A stretch of DNA of 64,000 nucleotides, taken from contig LNAC01000101.1 of NCBI GenBank assembly GCA_002007465.1, positions 2,636,504-2,700,503 of the forward strand, read 5' to 3'. Made by a program: the position numbers and the translations under genes. Below are positions 23,765 to 34,906 of this stretch, piece after piece. Positions within the stretch are counted from its first letter, which is position 1. The number at the start of each line of letters is the position of its first letter. A model generated the notes under the pieces. The model was not told where the DNA came from. It was given only the letters and a program-made list of their open reading frames with translations, and searched no databases. This DNA comes from Ailurus styani (taxonomy: Eukaryota; Chordata; Mammalia; Carnivora; Ailuridae).

Positions 23765-23935
23765 TTTGCACACCTGAAACCGATAACATGATGTTAACTG
23801 ACTGAAACTAAAATGAAAAATATATTCCATGTAAATATATATAAATTTTATATAAAATCATTAAAATATAAAAAATATATGTGCAATGTATATAAATATA
23901 TAAAACATATACACTTGTCTGTATAAAAATAAAGT
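23765..23935 (+). mobile_element. L1-like 3' end with AT-rich tail
   Basis: cacacctgaaaccgataacatg ... gactgaaactaaaatg resembles a L1 terminal sequence, followed by an (ATATA)n tract. Confidence 0.45.
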
Positions 23936-24379
23936 CAAGACAAGAATGTCTGCAGTCTTCACAACTATCCTAAAAAGTCAAGAAGATGTAATGAGCGGTG
24001 ATGAAACCGGGTGATGAGACTGAGGCTAGAGAAGGCCCCTGACGTGTTCCAGGAAAGCCCGCCCAGCGTGCTGAGGAACACGGGCGTTGTGCGGTGTGCT
24101 GGACGTAGACGCTAGCTCGCCCCCCAGGAAGCGGCATCCAGGCCATCCTCCTTCTCTTCAGTCTTGGGGGGCCCTGGGATATGAATGACTTGGGCTGTGT
24201 CGAAGGATCCACTCACGAGCCTGAAGCACAAGATGCGTAGTCAGGGAACAACCCAAAGTTTGAACCCTTCCTCATGATTCTGTAATCTACTCCCATATTG
24301 TCCTCCAAATTCTTTTTCTGCTTAAAATAGCCAGAGGGGATTTCAGTTGCTTGCAGTCAAGAACACTGGATGTGGGGGA
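23936..24379. other. no feature recognised
   Basis: Low-copy sequence with several CpGs around 24000-24130; no splice-flanked exon could be defended. Confidence 0.35.
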
Positions 24380-24582
24380 GGGTACCTGGGGGGCTCAGCT
24401 GGTTAAGCATCTGCCTTCAGCTCTGGTCATGATCCCGGGATCCTGGGATGGAGCCCTGCATTAGACTCCCTGCTCAACAGGGAGTCAGCTTCTCCCTCTG
24501 CCCCTCTCCTGGCTCACACTCACATGCATGTGCGCGCTCTCTCTCTCACATAAATAAATAAAATCTTAAAAAAAAAAAAAAA
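24380..24582 (+). mobile_element. CAN-SINE, older
   Basis: Sense copy with altered head gggtacctggggggctcagc and 'gtggttaagcatctgcc' subtype. Confidence 0.93.
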
Positions 24583-25121
24583 GACCGTTGGCTGGTACAG
24601 TGGGGTTTCCACATACACGGCCATTTGAATCGAAGCCTCAAACTAATGGGTTAACCCACTAACCCAGGTGATCCTAATGTTGTGCATTCCTCGTGGTAAT
24701 CGACTCATTCATTTGTTCAACCAGCTCTGCTCCGGGGACTCAGAATACAACAATATTTTAAGTATCATCAGTGTTCTTCTAGTTTATTGGGGGGGGAGGG
24801 GGATCTGTACTACCTGAGCCCTGACTGAAATTGGTCCAGTAGTCAAAACCTGGAGCCGACAATCCCAGCAGTAAGCACCTTAGCATATTAGCTCATGCTG
24901 AGGTAAACCATTTAAAGACCTGGAAGAAGCGTTCGGTCTGGGCTCCATGCTCTGAATAAAAAAGTGCTGCAAGAAAATTCAGACCAGAGGGTGTATGTTT
25001 CTATCGAGGGTTTTGCTGCCATCTAGAGGATTTGTCTGGTACTGAACTGTGTGCGCGCCTAAATTTGGAGCCTGGAACTGGAGGCTGCTTTTAACTGAAT
25101 AAATTTAAAATAAAGACATCA
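24583..25121. other. no gene recognised
   Basis: Contains a possible L2 scrap at 24700-24775 and a G-rich run at 24790-24805. Confidence 0.35.
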
Positions 25122-25297
25122 GGGGCGCCTGGGTGGCTCAGTGGGTTGAAGTCTCTGCCTTCGGCTCAGGTCATGATCTCAGGGTCCTGGGATCGAGGCC
25201 CGCATCGGGCTCCNCCTGCCTCCCCCTCTCTCTGCCTACCTCTCTGCCTACTTGTGATCTCTCTCTCTGTCAAATAAATGAAGTGTTAAAAAAAAGA
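25122..25297 (+). mobile_element. CAN-SINE lacking its central palindrome
   Basis: Sense copy with AAAGACATCA on both sides. A single N at 25214 replaces the about 20 bases (ctgctcagcagggag core) expected after gggctcc. Confidence 0.94.
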
Positions 25298-25359
25298 AAA
25301 GACATCAAAGAACTTTTCTCGATGAACTACTTGGAATTGTGAGCAAAAACTTTAATTTT

Positions 25360-25777
25360 TTAAAGATTTATTTATTTATTTTTAATTTTTTTTTAAATTT
25401 TTATTTATTTATTTGACAGAGAGAGAGATCACAAGTAGGTAGAGAGGCAGGCAGAGAGAGGGGGAGGCAGGCTCCCCGCTGAGCAGAGAGCCCAATGCAG
25501 GGCTCCATCCCAGGACCCTGACATCATGACCTGAGCCAAAGGCGGAGGCTTAACCCACTGAGCCACCCAGACGCCCTTATTTATTTATTTTAGAGAGAGA
25601 GTGTACTTGTGTGCGGGGTGTGGAAGAGATAAGGGAGAGGGAAAAAGAGAGAAGCAGGCTCCCTGCTGAGCACAGAGCCCAAGCTGGAGGGGAGGGGTTG
25701 TCCCACAACCCTGTGATCATGACCTGAGCCAAAACCAAGAGTCAGACACCCAACCGACTGGGCCACCCAGGTGTCCC
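25360..25777 (-). mobile_element. older CAN-SINE split by younger SINE
   Basis: Antisense element with head at 25360-25384 and body at 25577-25777 (older 'gccaaaaccaagagtcagacacc' type). Confidence 0.88.
25385..25576 (-). mobile_element. CAN-SINE nested in an older CAN-SINE
   Basis: Young antisense copy inserted into the T-rich head of the outer one; TTATTTATTTATTTT recurs on both sides. Confidence 0.9.
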
Positions 25778-26239
25778 AAACAAGAACTTTTAGATGTTTA
25801 GATGTTTTAGATGAATAATAACACTTTGGGTCATGGACCCATTTGAAGATGTGATAAAATGGTGGACAATCTCTTGGAGAAACACACCAATCCAACACAT
25901 TTCCAGGGATCCTGGGACCACTGAAGATCATACACAAGTTTAGTCCCCCATTAAGAATCTCTCTTTTATATGGGAATTAACTAAAACCTCAGAATTCAAA
26001 TTCAATTCAATTTCAAATACAATTCAAAGACAGGTTCAAAAATGAATCTATTTCTAAACTATCCCTGAACTGCTTGTTTTACTTCCCAGTGAGACGTTAG
26101 CCCACAAAGAGACACTCATACAGTGAGAAAGTAGAGGGGAATTCAGAGTAGAGCATCAGATAGGCCAAGTCAAATCTTCCTTGATCTCTGGGACAACTCT
26201 GAAGGACCCCTCCACTGGTCCCAGAGCAGTGGATAGTGG
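25778..26239. other. no feature recognised
   Basis: Low-copy sequence; contains a short (TTCAAAT)n-like stretch at 25993-26030. Confidence 0.4.
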
Positions 26240-26455
26240 CGGGTGATGGGCAGATCCTGTTAGAACACAGGCCGCATCATTTACTAAGAATGTAACTTTG
26301 GATCTCAGCCTCAGTTTCCCCAGATACAAAATGGGCATAATGGCATTGAACTCAATGGGCTGGGGTGAGGTTTAAATGAGATCATGAATATAAAGGGTAC
26401 TTCCAGTGTGTGATATAGAATAAGTGTTTAATGAATGTTAACGGTTCATACCTTA
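26240..26455 (+). mobile_element. MIR SINE
   Basis: cagcctcagtttccccagatacaaaatgg and agataatgaa-type 3' part (gagatcatgaatataaaggg) in MIR order. Confidence 0.75.
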
Positions 26456-26889
26456 TAGATGGGTTTCCTGTCAGGCCTCGGTAGGACATTACACAAAGCT
26501 ATTACCCTTGCAGTGCACCTTTAATATTGGTGTAAGAGAGGAGTTCAGCTAAACTGAAGCAAGGCTCCAGAATCTCACTTATCTGAAATACAATAAAAGT
26601 AACAAAAATTAGGAAGAAAACAGTCAAAAATTCACAGGGCAACCAAGTAAACGGCATATAATCTTATGCAATAAATTTCAAAGAGCAGCAGCCAGGCAAG
26701 AAACCAGAGGTTCTGGTTCTGCATCAGGCAATATTTCCCACTCCAACCCAACCCCCCCAACCCCCAGTGAGGCTGCAGGATGAGCTGCCTAAGGAAGTAC
26801 GTGGGAAGAGGTGGTGGTCCTTACAGCTGTTCCCAAACATACTGTTTCTTCTTTTTTCCAGAATCATGGTAGGATAACAGTTCTCTGCT

Positions 26890-27195
26890 TATTTAAAATG
26901 TACCTTTGGAGTTTCCTTTGAAGTTAGGCATAGCCATACGATTCGCTTTGGTAAGTGTAATATGAGCAGAGGTTCTGAGACCTAAAGCACACTTTAACAT
27001 GCTCCCTTTGCACTGATGCCATAACAGTGGGGGAATGCATCGTGATGAAGTCACTGTCATTTTGTGTCCCTGAGCACCACAGAAAAGCAGAGTGTGAAAC
27101 ATGTAAGATAAGTGAAGAATAAACTTTGTTGTTTCAGCCCCTGGATATTAGAGTTGTTTCTTACTGCAGCATAACCTAGCCTAGAGAAAGTATGG
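26890..27195 (+). mobile_element. ancient dispersed repeat (LTR-like)
   Basis: The 3' part gaataaactttgttgtttcagcc ... gcagcataacctagcctag is a phrase I know from old mammalian LTR-class repeats. Family not assigned. Confidence 0.45.
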
Positions 27196-27229
27196 AAGCA
27201 CCTCTTATGAGTAACAAAGGACTTGAATA

Positions 27230-27430
27230 GGGTTCCTGGGTGGCTGAGTTGGCTAAGTGTCTGCCTTCAGCTCAGGTCATGATCCCAGGGTCCTGGGATC
27301 AAGCCCCACATCAGGCTCTCTGCTCAGAAGGGAGTCTGCTTCACCCTCTCCCTCTGCCTCCCATTCCCCCTGCTTGTTCTCTCACTCTCTCTCTCTGTCA
27401 AATAAATAAATAAAATATTTAAAAAAAAAG
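27230..27430 (+). mobile_element. CAN-SINE
   Basis: Sense copy of the 'gttggctaagtgtctgcc' subtype. Confidence 0.94.
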
Positions 27431-28400
27431 GAATAAAGAAAGAAACCACTTCTAATATCCATTAGGATGGCTACTATTTAAAAAAAATAAAGATCAAAGC
27501 GAGAAAATGACAAGCATTGATAAGAAATTGAAACCCACATGCATTGCTGGAGGGAATGTAAATTGCTGGAGCCACTGTGGAAAATAGTTTGGCATTTCCT
27601 TAAAAAATTTAACATAGAATTACCATACGAGGGGTGAGGGGCGCCTGGGTGGCTCTGTTGTTAAGTGTCTGCCTTCAGCTCAGATCACAATCCCAGAGTC
27701 CTGGGATCGAGCCCTGCATCGGGGGCTCCCGCTCGGCAGGGAGCCTGCTTCTCCCTCTCCCTCTCCCTCTGCCCCTGCTTGTGTTCCCTCTCTCGATGTC
27801 TCTCCCTCTGTCAAATAAATAAATAAAATCTTTTAAAAAAATAAAAAAATAAAATAAGGAATTACCGTATGATTCAGCAACTCCTCTCATGGCTATATAC
27901 TCCAAAAAATTGAAAGTAAAGACTCAACCACTGTTATATACCAATGTTCATAGCATTATTATTATTACCAACAGCCAAAAGGGAAAAATAATCCAAATGT
28001 CCATCAACAGATGAATGGATGAACAAGATGTGGATTTTATTATCATTATTCAGCCTTAAAAAGGAATAAAATTCTGACATGCTACAACATGAATGAATCA
28101 CTAAGTGAAATAAGCCTGGCACAAAAGGACAAATATTGTGTAATTCCATTTATATGAAATACCTAAAATAGTCAAATTCAGAGAGACAGAAAGTGGAATG
28201 GTGATTGCCAAGGGCGAGAGGGAGGGGGATGGGGAGTTAGAGTTTAATGGATATAAAGTGTCAGTTTGGGAAGATGAGAAAGTTCGAGAGATGGATGGCG
28301 GTATTGGTTGCACACCATCGTGAGCGTACATGAGCTGAATCGTATGCTGTAAAATGGTTAAGATAGTACAATTTATGTTATGTATATTTTACCATACACA
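27431..28400 (+). mobile_element. L1 3' end, SINE-interrupted
   Basis: ORF2 end and 3' UTR: attaggatggctactattt, gctggagggaatgtaaattg, tccatcaacagatgaatgg, gttaagatagtacaatttatg. Contains the SINE at 27637-27856. Confidence 0.9.
27637..27856 (+). mobile_element. CAN-SINE inside L1
   Basis: Flanked by GAATTACCATACGA and GAATTACCGTATGA; two mismatches in the duplication suggest a fairly old insertion. Confidence 0.95.
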
Positions 28401-28780
28401 AAAAAGAGTAACAGACTCAGCCTCCACATACTGTACTATTTCCACAGATTGAAAAGAAACTGCCAGAGTTCTTCAACACTGGGTCTCCGTGTTGAGTTGG
28501 AAGAAGTAGCCCATTCCCGCAAAAGTGGGGTCCTCTCCATTGTGATGAACTACATTGTGTGTTCTGGTCCTGAACCACCAGAGACAGAAACTTTTGAGGG
28601 GGGATGACAGCTGTAGAAGCCACTCTCAGATCTGAGATTTCAAAGGAAACCCAAGGAATAGAAGGACACTCAGAAGTCAGTTAACGCGGGATTCTCGTGT
28701 TGCAGAAGCGAATGTGGGATGCAGTGAGAGGAAAGGACTTTGCTCAGTCCCAGGGCTTCCTGGGAAATACAAATATACTT
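28401..28780. other. no feature recognised
   Basis: Low-copy sequence without a supported exon. Confidence 0.4.
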
Positions 28781-28980
28781 GGGGCGCCTGGGTGGCTCCG
28801 TGGGTTAAAGCCTCTGCCTTCAGCTCAGGTCATGATCTCAGGGTCCTGGGATCGAGCCCTCCATCGGGCTCCCTGCTCCGCAGGGACCCTGTTTCCTCCT
28901 CTCTCTGCCTGCTCTCTGCCTACTTGTGATCTGTGTCATCTCTCACTCTGTCAAATAATAAATAAATAAAATCTTAAAAA
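28781..28980 (+). mobile_element. CAN-SINE
   Basis: Sense copy, target duplication ATACAAATATAC. Confidence 0.95.
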
Positions 28981-29384
28981 AGATACAAATATACAGAAAT
29001 ACAAATACATCTGCACTTCTTGTCTTCTGAACACTGGCTACAAACAATAAAAGGAAGGCGAAACTTTCCTATTCACAACTTTCCTTCCAAATCTCCCCTT
29101 AAACTTAATTGTTAGCTGGTGATGAAGCTGAGGAACAGGTAGGAGGAATGTGTGACTAGAAAACCTGACAAGCAAACCCCAGGTCTAAGAGGACAACTGT
29201 GGGTGTGGGATTTTTCACACAGAGAAACATTCATGGGTGAGACTTTAAATGCGTATACACCATAGAGCCACTGGAAGAGTAAGAACCTTTCTAGATCTGC
29301 AGATGGAGTTAAATGAATGATGTCATGAGCCCACGATGAAGGGACATACAAGGCGTTGTGACTTTCTACAATGTCGGCTTTGTT
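28981..29384. other. no feature recognised
   Basis: Low-copy sequence; no exon or repeat consensus seen. Confidence 0.4.
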
Positions 29385-29670
29385 CAGTGTTAGAGTGCGG
29401 TTAACATAACTATCAAGCAGATTCAGGGGTCCGAACTCAATGACGTTTTACCGCGTGATTCACTTGGCTTCTTAGGCGGCACAGAGAGCAGAACGTAAGA
29501 CAAATCACGCAACGAACAATGTAACAAAGGGGGTTAACAGACCAAACGCGAAGTCAGTCTACGGTCATGCAGTTGAGATATGGTTTCGGTCCAGTCCCGG
29601 TCAGGTCTTGGCACTGATTATTATGTTCAAGCCGTGAAGGCTCTTGATTCTGTTTGGAGATCAAATGCGG
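29385..29670. other. CpG-dense patch of unknown origin
   Basis: About 17 CpG dinucleotides in about 290 bases at only moderate GC content, while the flanks have almost none. No open frame longer than about 60 codons, no splice sites and no family I recognise. Could be a recent insertion not yet CpG-depleted, or a small hypomethylated element. Confidence 0.5.
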
Positions 29671-29692
29671 CAGAGCCTTCAGCAGTGGCTGC

Positions 29693-29869
29693 TTTTTTTT
29701 TTTTTTTAAGATTTTATTTATTTATTTGAGAGAGAGAGATAGAGAGAGAGCATGAGCCGGGGGGAGGGGCAGAGAAAGAGGGAGAAGCAGACTTCCCACT
29801 GAGCAGGACCCCAGGATCATGACCTGAGCTGAAGCCAGACACTTAACCAACTGAGCCACCTGGGTGCCC
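29693..29869 (-). mobile_element. CAN-SINE
   Basis: Antisense copy missing part of the body before 'gaccccaggatcatgacc'. Confidence 0.92.
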
Positions 29870-29966
29870 TAGCAGCTGCCTTTTCTAAGTGGTCGGACAT
29901 TGAGGGATCATGTCTGAAGAGTCTGACAGTTTGCTGCAGAATTCCTCCCTTTTAAAAGAGATTTCA

Positions 29967-30168
29967 GGCGCCTGGGTGGCTCAGTGGGTTAAAGCCTCTG
30001 CCTTCGGCTCAGGTCATGATCTCAGGGTCCTGGGATCGAGGCCCACATCGGGCTCTCTGCTCCGCAGGGAGCCTGCTTCCTCCTCTCTCTGCCTGCCTCT
30101 CTGCCTACTTGTAATCTCTCTCTCTCTCTCTCTCTGTCAAATAAATAAATAAAATCTTTAAAAAAAAA
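29967..30168 (+). mobile_element. CAN-SINE
   Basis: Sense copy with (CT)n middle and duplication AAAGAGATTTCA (with a small (GA) length difference). Confidence 0.96.
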
Positions 30169-30170
30169 AA

Positions 30171-31481
30171 GAGAGATTTCATCAGTCTTGGGCCCCTGCA
30201 GACTTTCTCTGGGGTGTCAGTTGATGTTAGTGTCTGCAATATCTTGTAGCTTCCGTACCCTTGCTTGACGCGAGTGACTCCATCTTGCTCACTACAAGTG
30301 ATCACAGTTGAGAGCCCTGGTTTGGGGGTCAGACAGATGCATTTTAAATCTGGGCTCTGCCACTGAGGCAGAAACTGTTGCCCCTGAAGATCCATCCTTA
30401 CCTTCTGATATGGAACTAAAACCCCCCGTTCTAGCACATTTATTTTTTCCAAAGAAGCAAGACTCCGGGTCATGTCACAGTTCAACACAGAACCCTGCTT
30501 TGTCCTGAGCCCACCAAAACACAGCTTCATCTAAATGTCAGCGAAGCTCTACCCTTCCCTCGAATCCCAGGAAAACTCTATTCTACCCTTCTTAGGCTGA
30601 GTCATCCCCACGGGTGCTCAAGTGTGGGGTCATGGGAGGCAACTGCTTGATTTGGTTGGACTGCAGGTACATCCTTGGTGGCTTGGGCTGTCTGCACCAT
30701 GATGGTACATTCTGACACTTCTCTGCCCGTGGACTTTGTCCCCTGCCAACCCCGCAATGCTTCTATTAAGTGCTGTCGAGAGAGTGTGTCTGCACTGCAT
30801 CTTGCAGGTGTCCCCTCAAACTCTTGCCTAGGGCTTTCCTCCTCTCCTTCCCCGAGTCCTGTTGCTCTGCAGGGACTGAGAGCTGCAAGGTGCCCAGCTT
30901 CCTCCTTCCCACCACCCGACCCTGCGGTCCTCTCGGGGAAGGCTTAGCACAGAGTCTCTCGCCGCAGACCCCGAGAGCTGCCGTGCCTCTCTCTCCCTCC
31001 CCTCCAGCTCCTACCTAGGTGATCACAGCATGCAGGGGTCACATATGGAAATGAACCCCCTAAAGCACGAGGATAGCTCCCTCTGGGATTGGGCAATAGG
31101 CGCTCTGCCGGCACCTGCAGAGAACATTCTGCGAGTTCGGAGAGGACATTCTGCGAGTCAGAGCACGAGCCTCCAGGAGGTGGGGATGGTGCTCAAGCAA
31201 GCTGCTGGAGGTCGGTAGAGGGAAGCCACCAGACGTTCCGGAGCTTCCTCCAAAACACGTGCCCCTGTATTAATGGTCCCTGAGTTGCTGGACCTGGGGG
31301 CCCTGGGGTGTGTCCTCAGTTGCCCTGAATTCCTGGGGGGGGGCGTTCTGTTGAGGTCCTTTTCTTGCAAAGCACTGCATCCTTCGACCTGCTGGGAGCA
31401 GGTGTGGGCAGCTGTAGGTGTTGTAACAGAAACGGTAGAGAGAGAAGTGAAATGGAGCAGCAAGAAAACGGGCCTCTGAGA
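30171..31481. other. long stretch without a supported gene
   Basis: Moderately GC-rich low-copy sequence. A possible MIR scrap lies at 30305-30370. A 22-bp near-duplicate (acattctgcgagt occurs twice) lies at 31119-31162. Several 60-140 codon open frames exist but none has family features. Confidence 0.4.
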
Positions 31482-31705
31482 AGGGGTTGGTGAACTTTTT
31501 CTGTAGAGGGCCAGACAGCAAATGTCTTAGGTTTTGAGGCCCATTTGGGCTCTTTTGCATCTACTCAACTTTGCTCTTGCGATGTGAAAACAGCCATAGC
31601 TAATATGCAAATAATGAGCATGGCTGTGTCCCAATAAAACTTTATTTAAAAAAATAAGCAATGGATGGACTGGATTTGGCCCAGGATCCCTAGTTGACCA
31701 GCTCT
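31482..31705. mobile_element. hAT-type non-autonomous DNA element
   Basis: ggttggtgaactttttctgt ... gggccagacagcaaatgtct ... aataaaactttatttaaaa ... ctggatttggccc ... gttgaccagctctg is the full order of this common mammalian hAT family, including inverted-repeat-like ends. Confidence 0.85.
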
Positions 31706-31925
31706 GCCTTTGGAATCATCCAGATCTGAGTTTGATTTCTGGCTCTGCTGCAGATGATCTATAGAGGCCCCCGCAAGGCTTTCCTAAGCCCTAACTGCTT
31801 CATCTGTAAAATTAGAATGATGATGCCTGTCCCTCAAAGGTGTGAAAAGGTTGTGAGATAATGGCTAAAGGATGTCTTGCCGATAATAGGTCTTCAATAA
31901 TAGATAGATGTATTATTACGAGTAT
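31706..31925 (+). mobile_element. MIR SINE
   Basis: gatctgagtttgatttctggctctgc ... aactgcttcatctgtaaaat ... ggttgtgagataatg. Confidence 0.85.
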
Positions 31926-31939
31926 GACAATTTAGAAGC

Positions 31940-32050
31940 AATTAAGTCTGCAAGGGCTGGATCAGTCAGGGAGGACTTCCTGAAGGAGGTGGGTCTGGGG
32001 TTAAGTCCTGAAGAAAAGGTAGGAGACAGATAGAAGGGCCAGAAAGGCAC
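31940..32050 (-). mobile_element. L2-like fragment
   Basis: cagggaggacttcctgaaggaggtg ... aagtcctgaagaaaagg matches antisense L2 wording. Confidence 0.5.
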
Positions 32051-32149
32051 TCTAGGATTTTTATTCATACAAGTGGTGACCCAGTCACACTTAAGTCGCC
32101 TCTCCCTCTGATTCTGTGAACACAGAGTCTCAGGTCTCTGGCTCCTTTG

Positions 32150-32255
32150 CTACAGTGCCCTTCTCAAGGGCAAGAACAGGGTCTAATCTTCCTTGCACAT
32201 GCCCCAGGGCCTAGAAGAGGGGCTAGACCTTCAATATAAATAAACAACGAAAGCG
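32150..32255 (+). mobile_element. L2 3' end fragment
   Basis: tcaagggcaagaacagggtct ... gggcctagaagagggg ... ttcaatataaataaa. Confidence 0.5.
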
Positions 32256-32340
32256 TTGAAATGATGGCAGCAATACTGAATGATTTCTAAAGGGCTGACT
32301 CTATTCTACACACTTCAAATATATTACTTCTATTTATTTA

Positions 32341-32540
32341 TTTTTTTTAAAGATTTTATTTATTTATTTGACAAAGAGAGAGAGACAGTGAGAGAGGGAC
32401 TATAAGCAGGGGGAGTGGGAGAGGGAGAAGCAGGCTTCCCCCTGAGCAGGGAGCCTGATGCAGGGCTCGATCCCAGGACCCTGAGATCATGACCTGAGCC
32501 GAAGGCAGACACTTAAATGACTGAGCCACCCAGGCGCCCC
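32341..32540 (-). mobile_element. CAN-SINE
   Basis: Complete antisense copy ending gagccacccaggcgcccc. Confidence 0.96.
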
Positions 32541-32663
32541 GAGGTGCCATCTTTTTAAGAAAAAACGTGTAATGGGCACTCAGAAAATGTTCAAGGAACA
32601 GTGACTGGATTCCGTCTTCCCTCGCAATCCAAAGGTTGTCACTATAAAGAGATGGACTCACCT

Positions 32664-32852
32664 GGGGCTCCTGGGTGGCCCAGTCCGTTGAGCATCTGAC
32701 TCTTGGTTTCTGCTCAGGCCGTGATCTGGAGGCTGTGATCTCGGGGTCATGAGATCAAGCCTCACCTCCAGCTCCACGCTCAGGGCAGAGTCTGCTTGGG
32801 ATTCTCTCCCTGTCCCTCTGCCCCTCCTCCCTAAATAAATACATACAAAAAA
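32664..32852 (+). mobile_element. CAN-SINE, older
   Basis: 'ccgttgagcatctgactcttgg' subtype without the late (CT)n middle; duplication AGAGATGGACTCA/AGAGATGGATTCA. Confidence 0.92.
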
Positions 32853-33289
32853 GAGAGAGAGATGGATTCACTTTGCTCTGCAGTTGCCAGTGAAGAAAGA
32901 CCAGACAAGAAATCCCTTTTGATTCCTTTATACACTGACCTCAGTCCCTGCCCCAAACAAGACCTTCTTCTTTCTAAAATGTGGAGTTCACTATCCCTCT
33001 TCTCACCTTGCTTTGGGAGTGGTACAGCTCTGGTCTTCCCAGCCCCCTGGTGGTACAATTAACCAACTGGTCTGGTTCCAGCAGCCTGTGCAAAGTAGGG
33101 TTGCACAAGTCTGGGGTGCTAGTTACTGTTATATCTGCCTGTCTCCATAGTTGACTGTTGCCTGATTCAGTGAGGGCAAGCCTCCATTTCTCTGGACAGT
33201 CATCTGTTACCAAAGAAAAGTCTTACAAACATTTGTACCACAAAGCAATTATAGGTTTGGATAGACTCCTGGATAGAAATTTCATCCTT
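32853..33289. other. no feature recognised
   Basis: Low-copy sequence; 33276-33289 is the 5' target-site copy of the adjacent L1. Confidence 0.4.
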
Positions 33290-33985
33290 TGTAGAGAAAG
33301 GGGAACCCTCCTATACTGTTGATGGGAATGCAAGCTGGTGCAGCCACTCTGGAAAACATTATGGAGGCTCCTCAAAAAGTTGAAAATAGAGCTACCCTAC
33401 AACCCAGCAATCACTGTACTGGGTATTTACCCTAAAGATACAAAGGTAGTGATCCTCAGGGGCATATGCACCCAAATGTTTATATCAACAATGTCCACAA
33501 TAACCAAACTATGGAAAGAACCTAGATGTCCATCAACAGATGAATGGATAAAGAAGATGTGGTATATATATACAATGGAATACTATGCAGCCATCAAAAG
33601 AAACGAAATCTTGCCATTTGCAACAACGTGGATGGAACTAGATTGTATTATGCTAAGTGAAGTAAGTCAATCAGAGAAAGACAATTATCATATGATCTCT
33701 CTGATATGAGGAATCTGAGGGGCAGGGCAGGGGGTCATGGGGCGTAGGGAGGGAAAAATAATGAAACAAGATGGGATCAGGAAGGAGATAAACCATAAGA
33801 GACTCTTAATCTCACAAAACAAACTGAGGGTTACTGGGGGGTGCGGGGGTAGGGATAGGGTGGATGGGTTATGGACATTGGGGAGGGTTTGTGCTATGGT
33901 GAGTGCTGTGAAAGGTGTAAGCCTGATGATTCACAGACCTGTACCACTGGGGCAAATAATAAAAATAAAAAATAAATTAAAAAAA
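33290..33985 (+). mobile_element. 5'-truncated young L1 (ORF2 end + 3' UTR)
   Basis: A 123-codon open frame at 33338-33709 is the C-terminus of L1 ORF2. It is followed by the G-rich carnivore L1 3' UTR and a (AAAT)n/A tail. Flanks GAAATTTCATCCTT (33276-33289) and GAAAGTTCATCCTT (33986-33999) form a 14-bp duplication with one mismatch, so insertion was fairly recent. Confidence 0.96.
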
Positions 33986-34261
33986 GAAAGTTCATCCTTG
34001 AGCATCTCGCTTTGATGAACCCCACTTCAGGTGGGGTCTATCCTCTGCCTTGTGGCTCTTTTGTGGCTTTGCTTGACTTGAAAATGAAATCTCTCTGGAG
34101 GTGTCCCACACTTCTGTGTGCAAACATGTCTCATACTTGGTTTCTGACTCTCCTAAGTCAGGACGGAGATAGAGGGAGTTAAAACCTCTCAGTCACTTCC
34201 ATGTGAAACGTGGTTGTCATTTTCAAATGAAATGAACCATTAAATTTACCAAACCAAACCA

Positions 34262-34535
34262 TTATGCAGCGTGGTATAAAGAAAAGGGGCTTTGGACGCA
34301 CACAGAACCATGTTCCAATCCTCAGCTCTGCTTTTTATTAGCAGAAAGATCTTAGGCGATTCATCTCATCTCTCCAATGGCTCATTTCCTCATTTGCAAA
34401 ATGAGGCAAATAATAATACCCAACCCCCCAGACTGTTGTGAGACTGAAATGCTATGTTACTTAAGCAAATGAAAAATCCCTTGGACAATATCTGGAATAC
34501 AGCACACACTCAACAGATGTGAGTCTTATCTCTAT
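34262..34535 (+). mobile_element. MIR SINE
   Basis: agctctgctttttattagcag ... ctcatttcctcatttgcaaaatg ... gactgttgtgagactgaaatg ... atatctggaatacagcacac; near complete. Confidence 0.88.
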
Positions 34536-34718
34536 CTTTTTATCTAGATACTGAGCGTGAATAGACACTCATAATAACGAACTATAGGGAAGACATCATC
34601 CAAATTTATTTGATGGTTGTGGGCAGATAGGCGATCCAAGGGGGGGGCAAGAGGATTGATTATAAAGGTTGAGGCTCACTAGTCTCCTTTTGAGGTGGGG
34701 TGGGGGAGACCAAACAAT

Positions 34719-34906
34719 TTTATTTTATTTTAAGATTTTATTTATTTGTCAGGGAAAGACAGAGATTGAGAGAGAGAGCATAAGCAGGGGGAGAAGCAGG
34801 CTCCCCACTGAGCAGGGAGCCTGATGTGGGACACGATCCTAGGACCCTGGGATCATGACCTGAGCAGAAGGCAGACACTTAACCAACTGAGCCACTCAGA
34901 TATCCC
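34719..34906 (-). mobile_element. CAN-SINE
   Basis: Antisense copy with GACCAAACAAT on both sides. Confidence 0.94.

Noticed and set aside
33338..33709. 123-codon open frame as a gene
   Set aside because: It is the C-terminus of L1 ORF2 in a 5'-truncated insertion.
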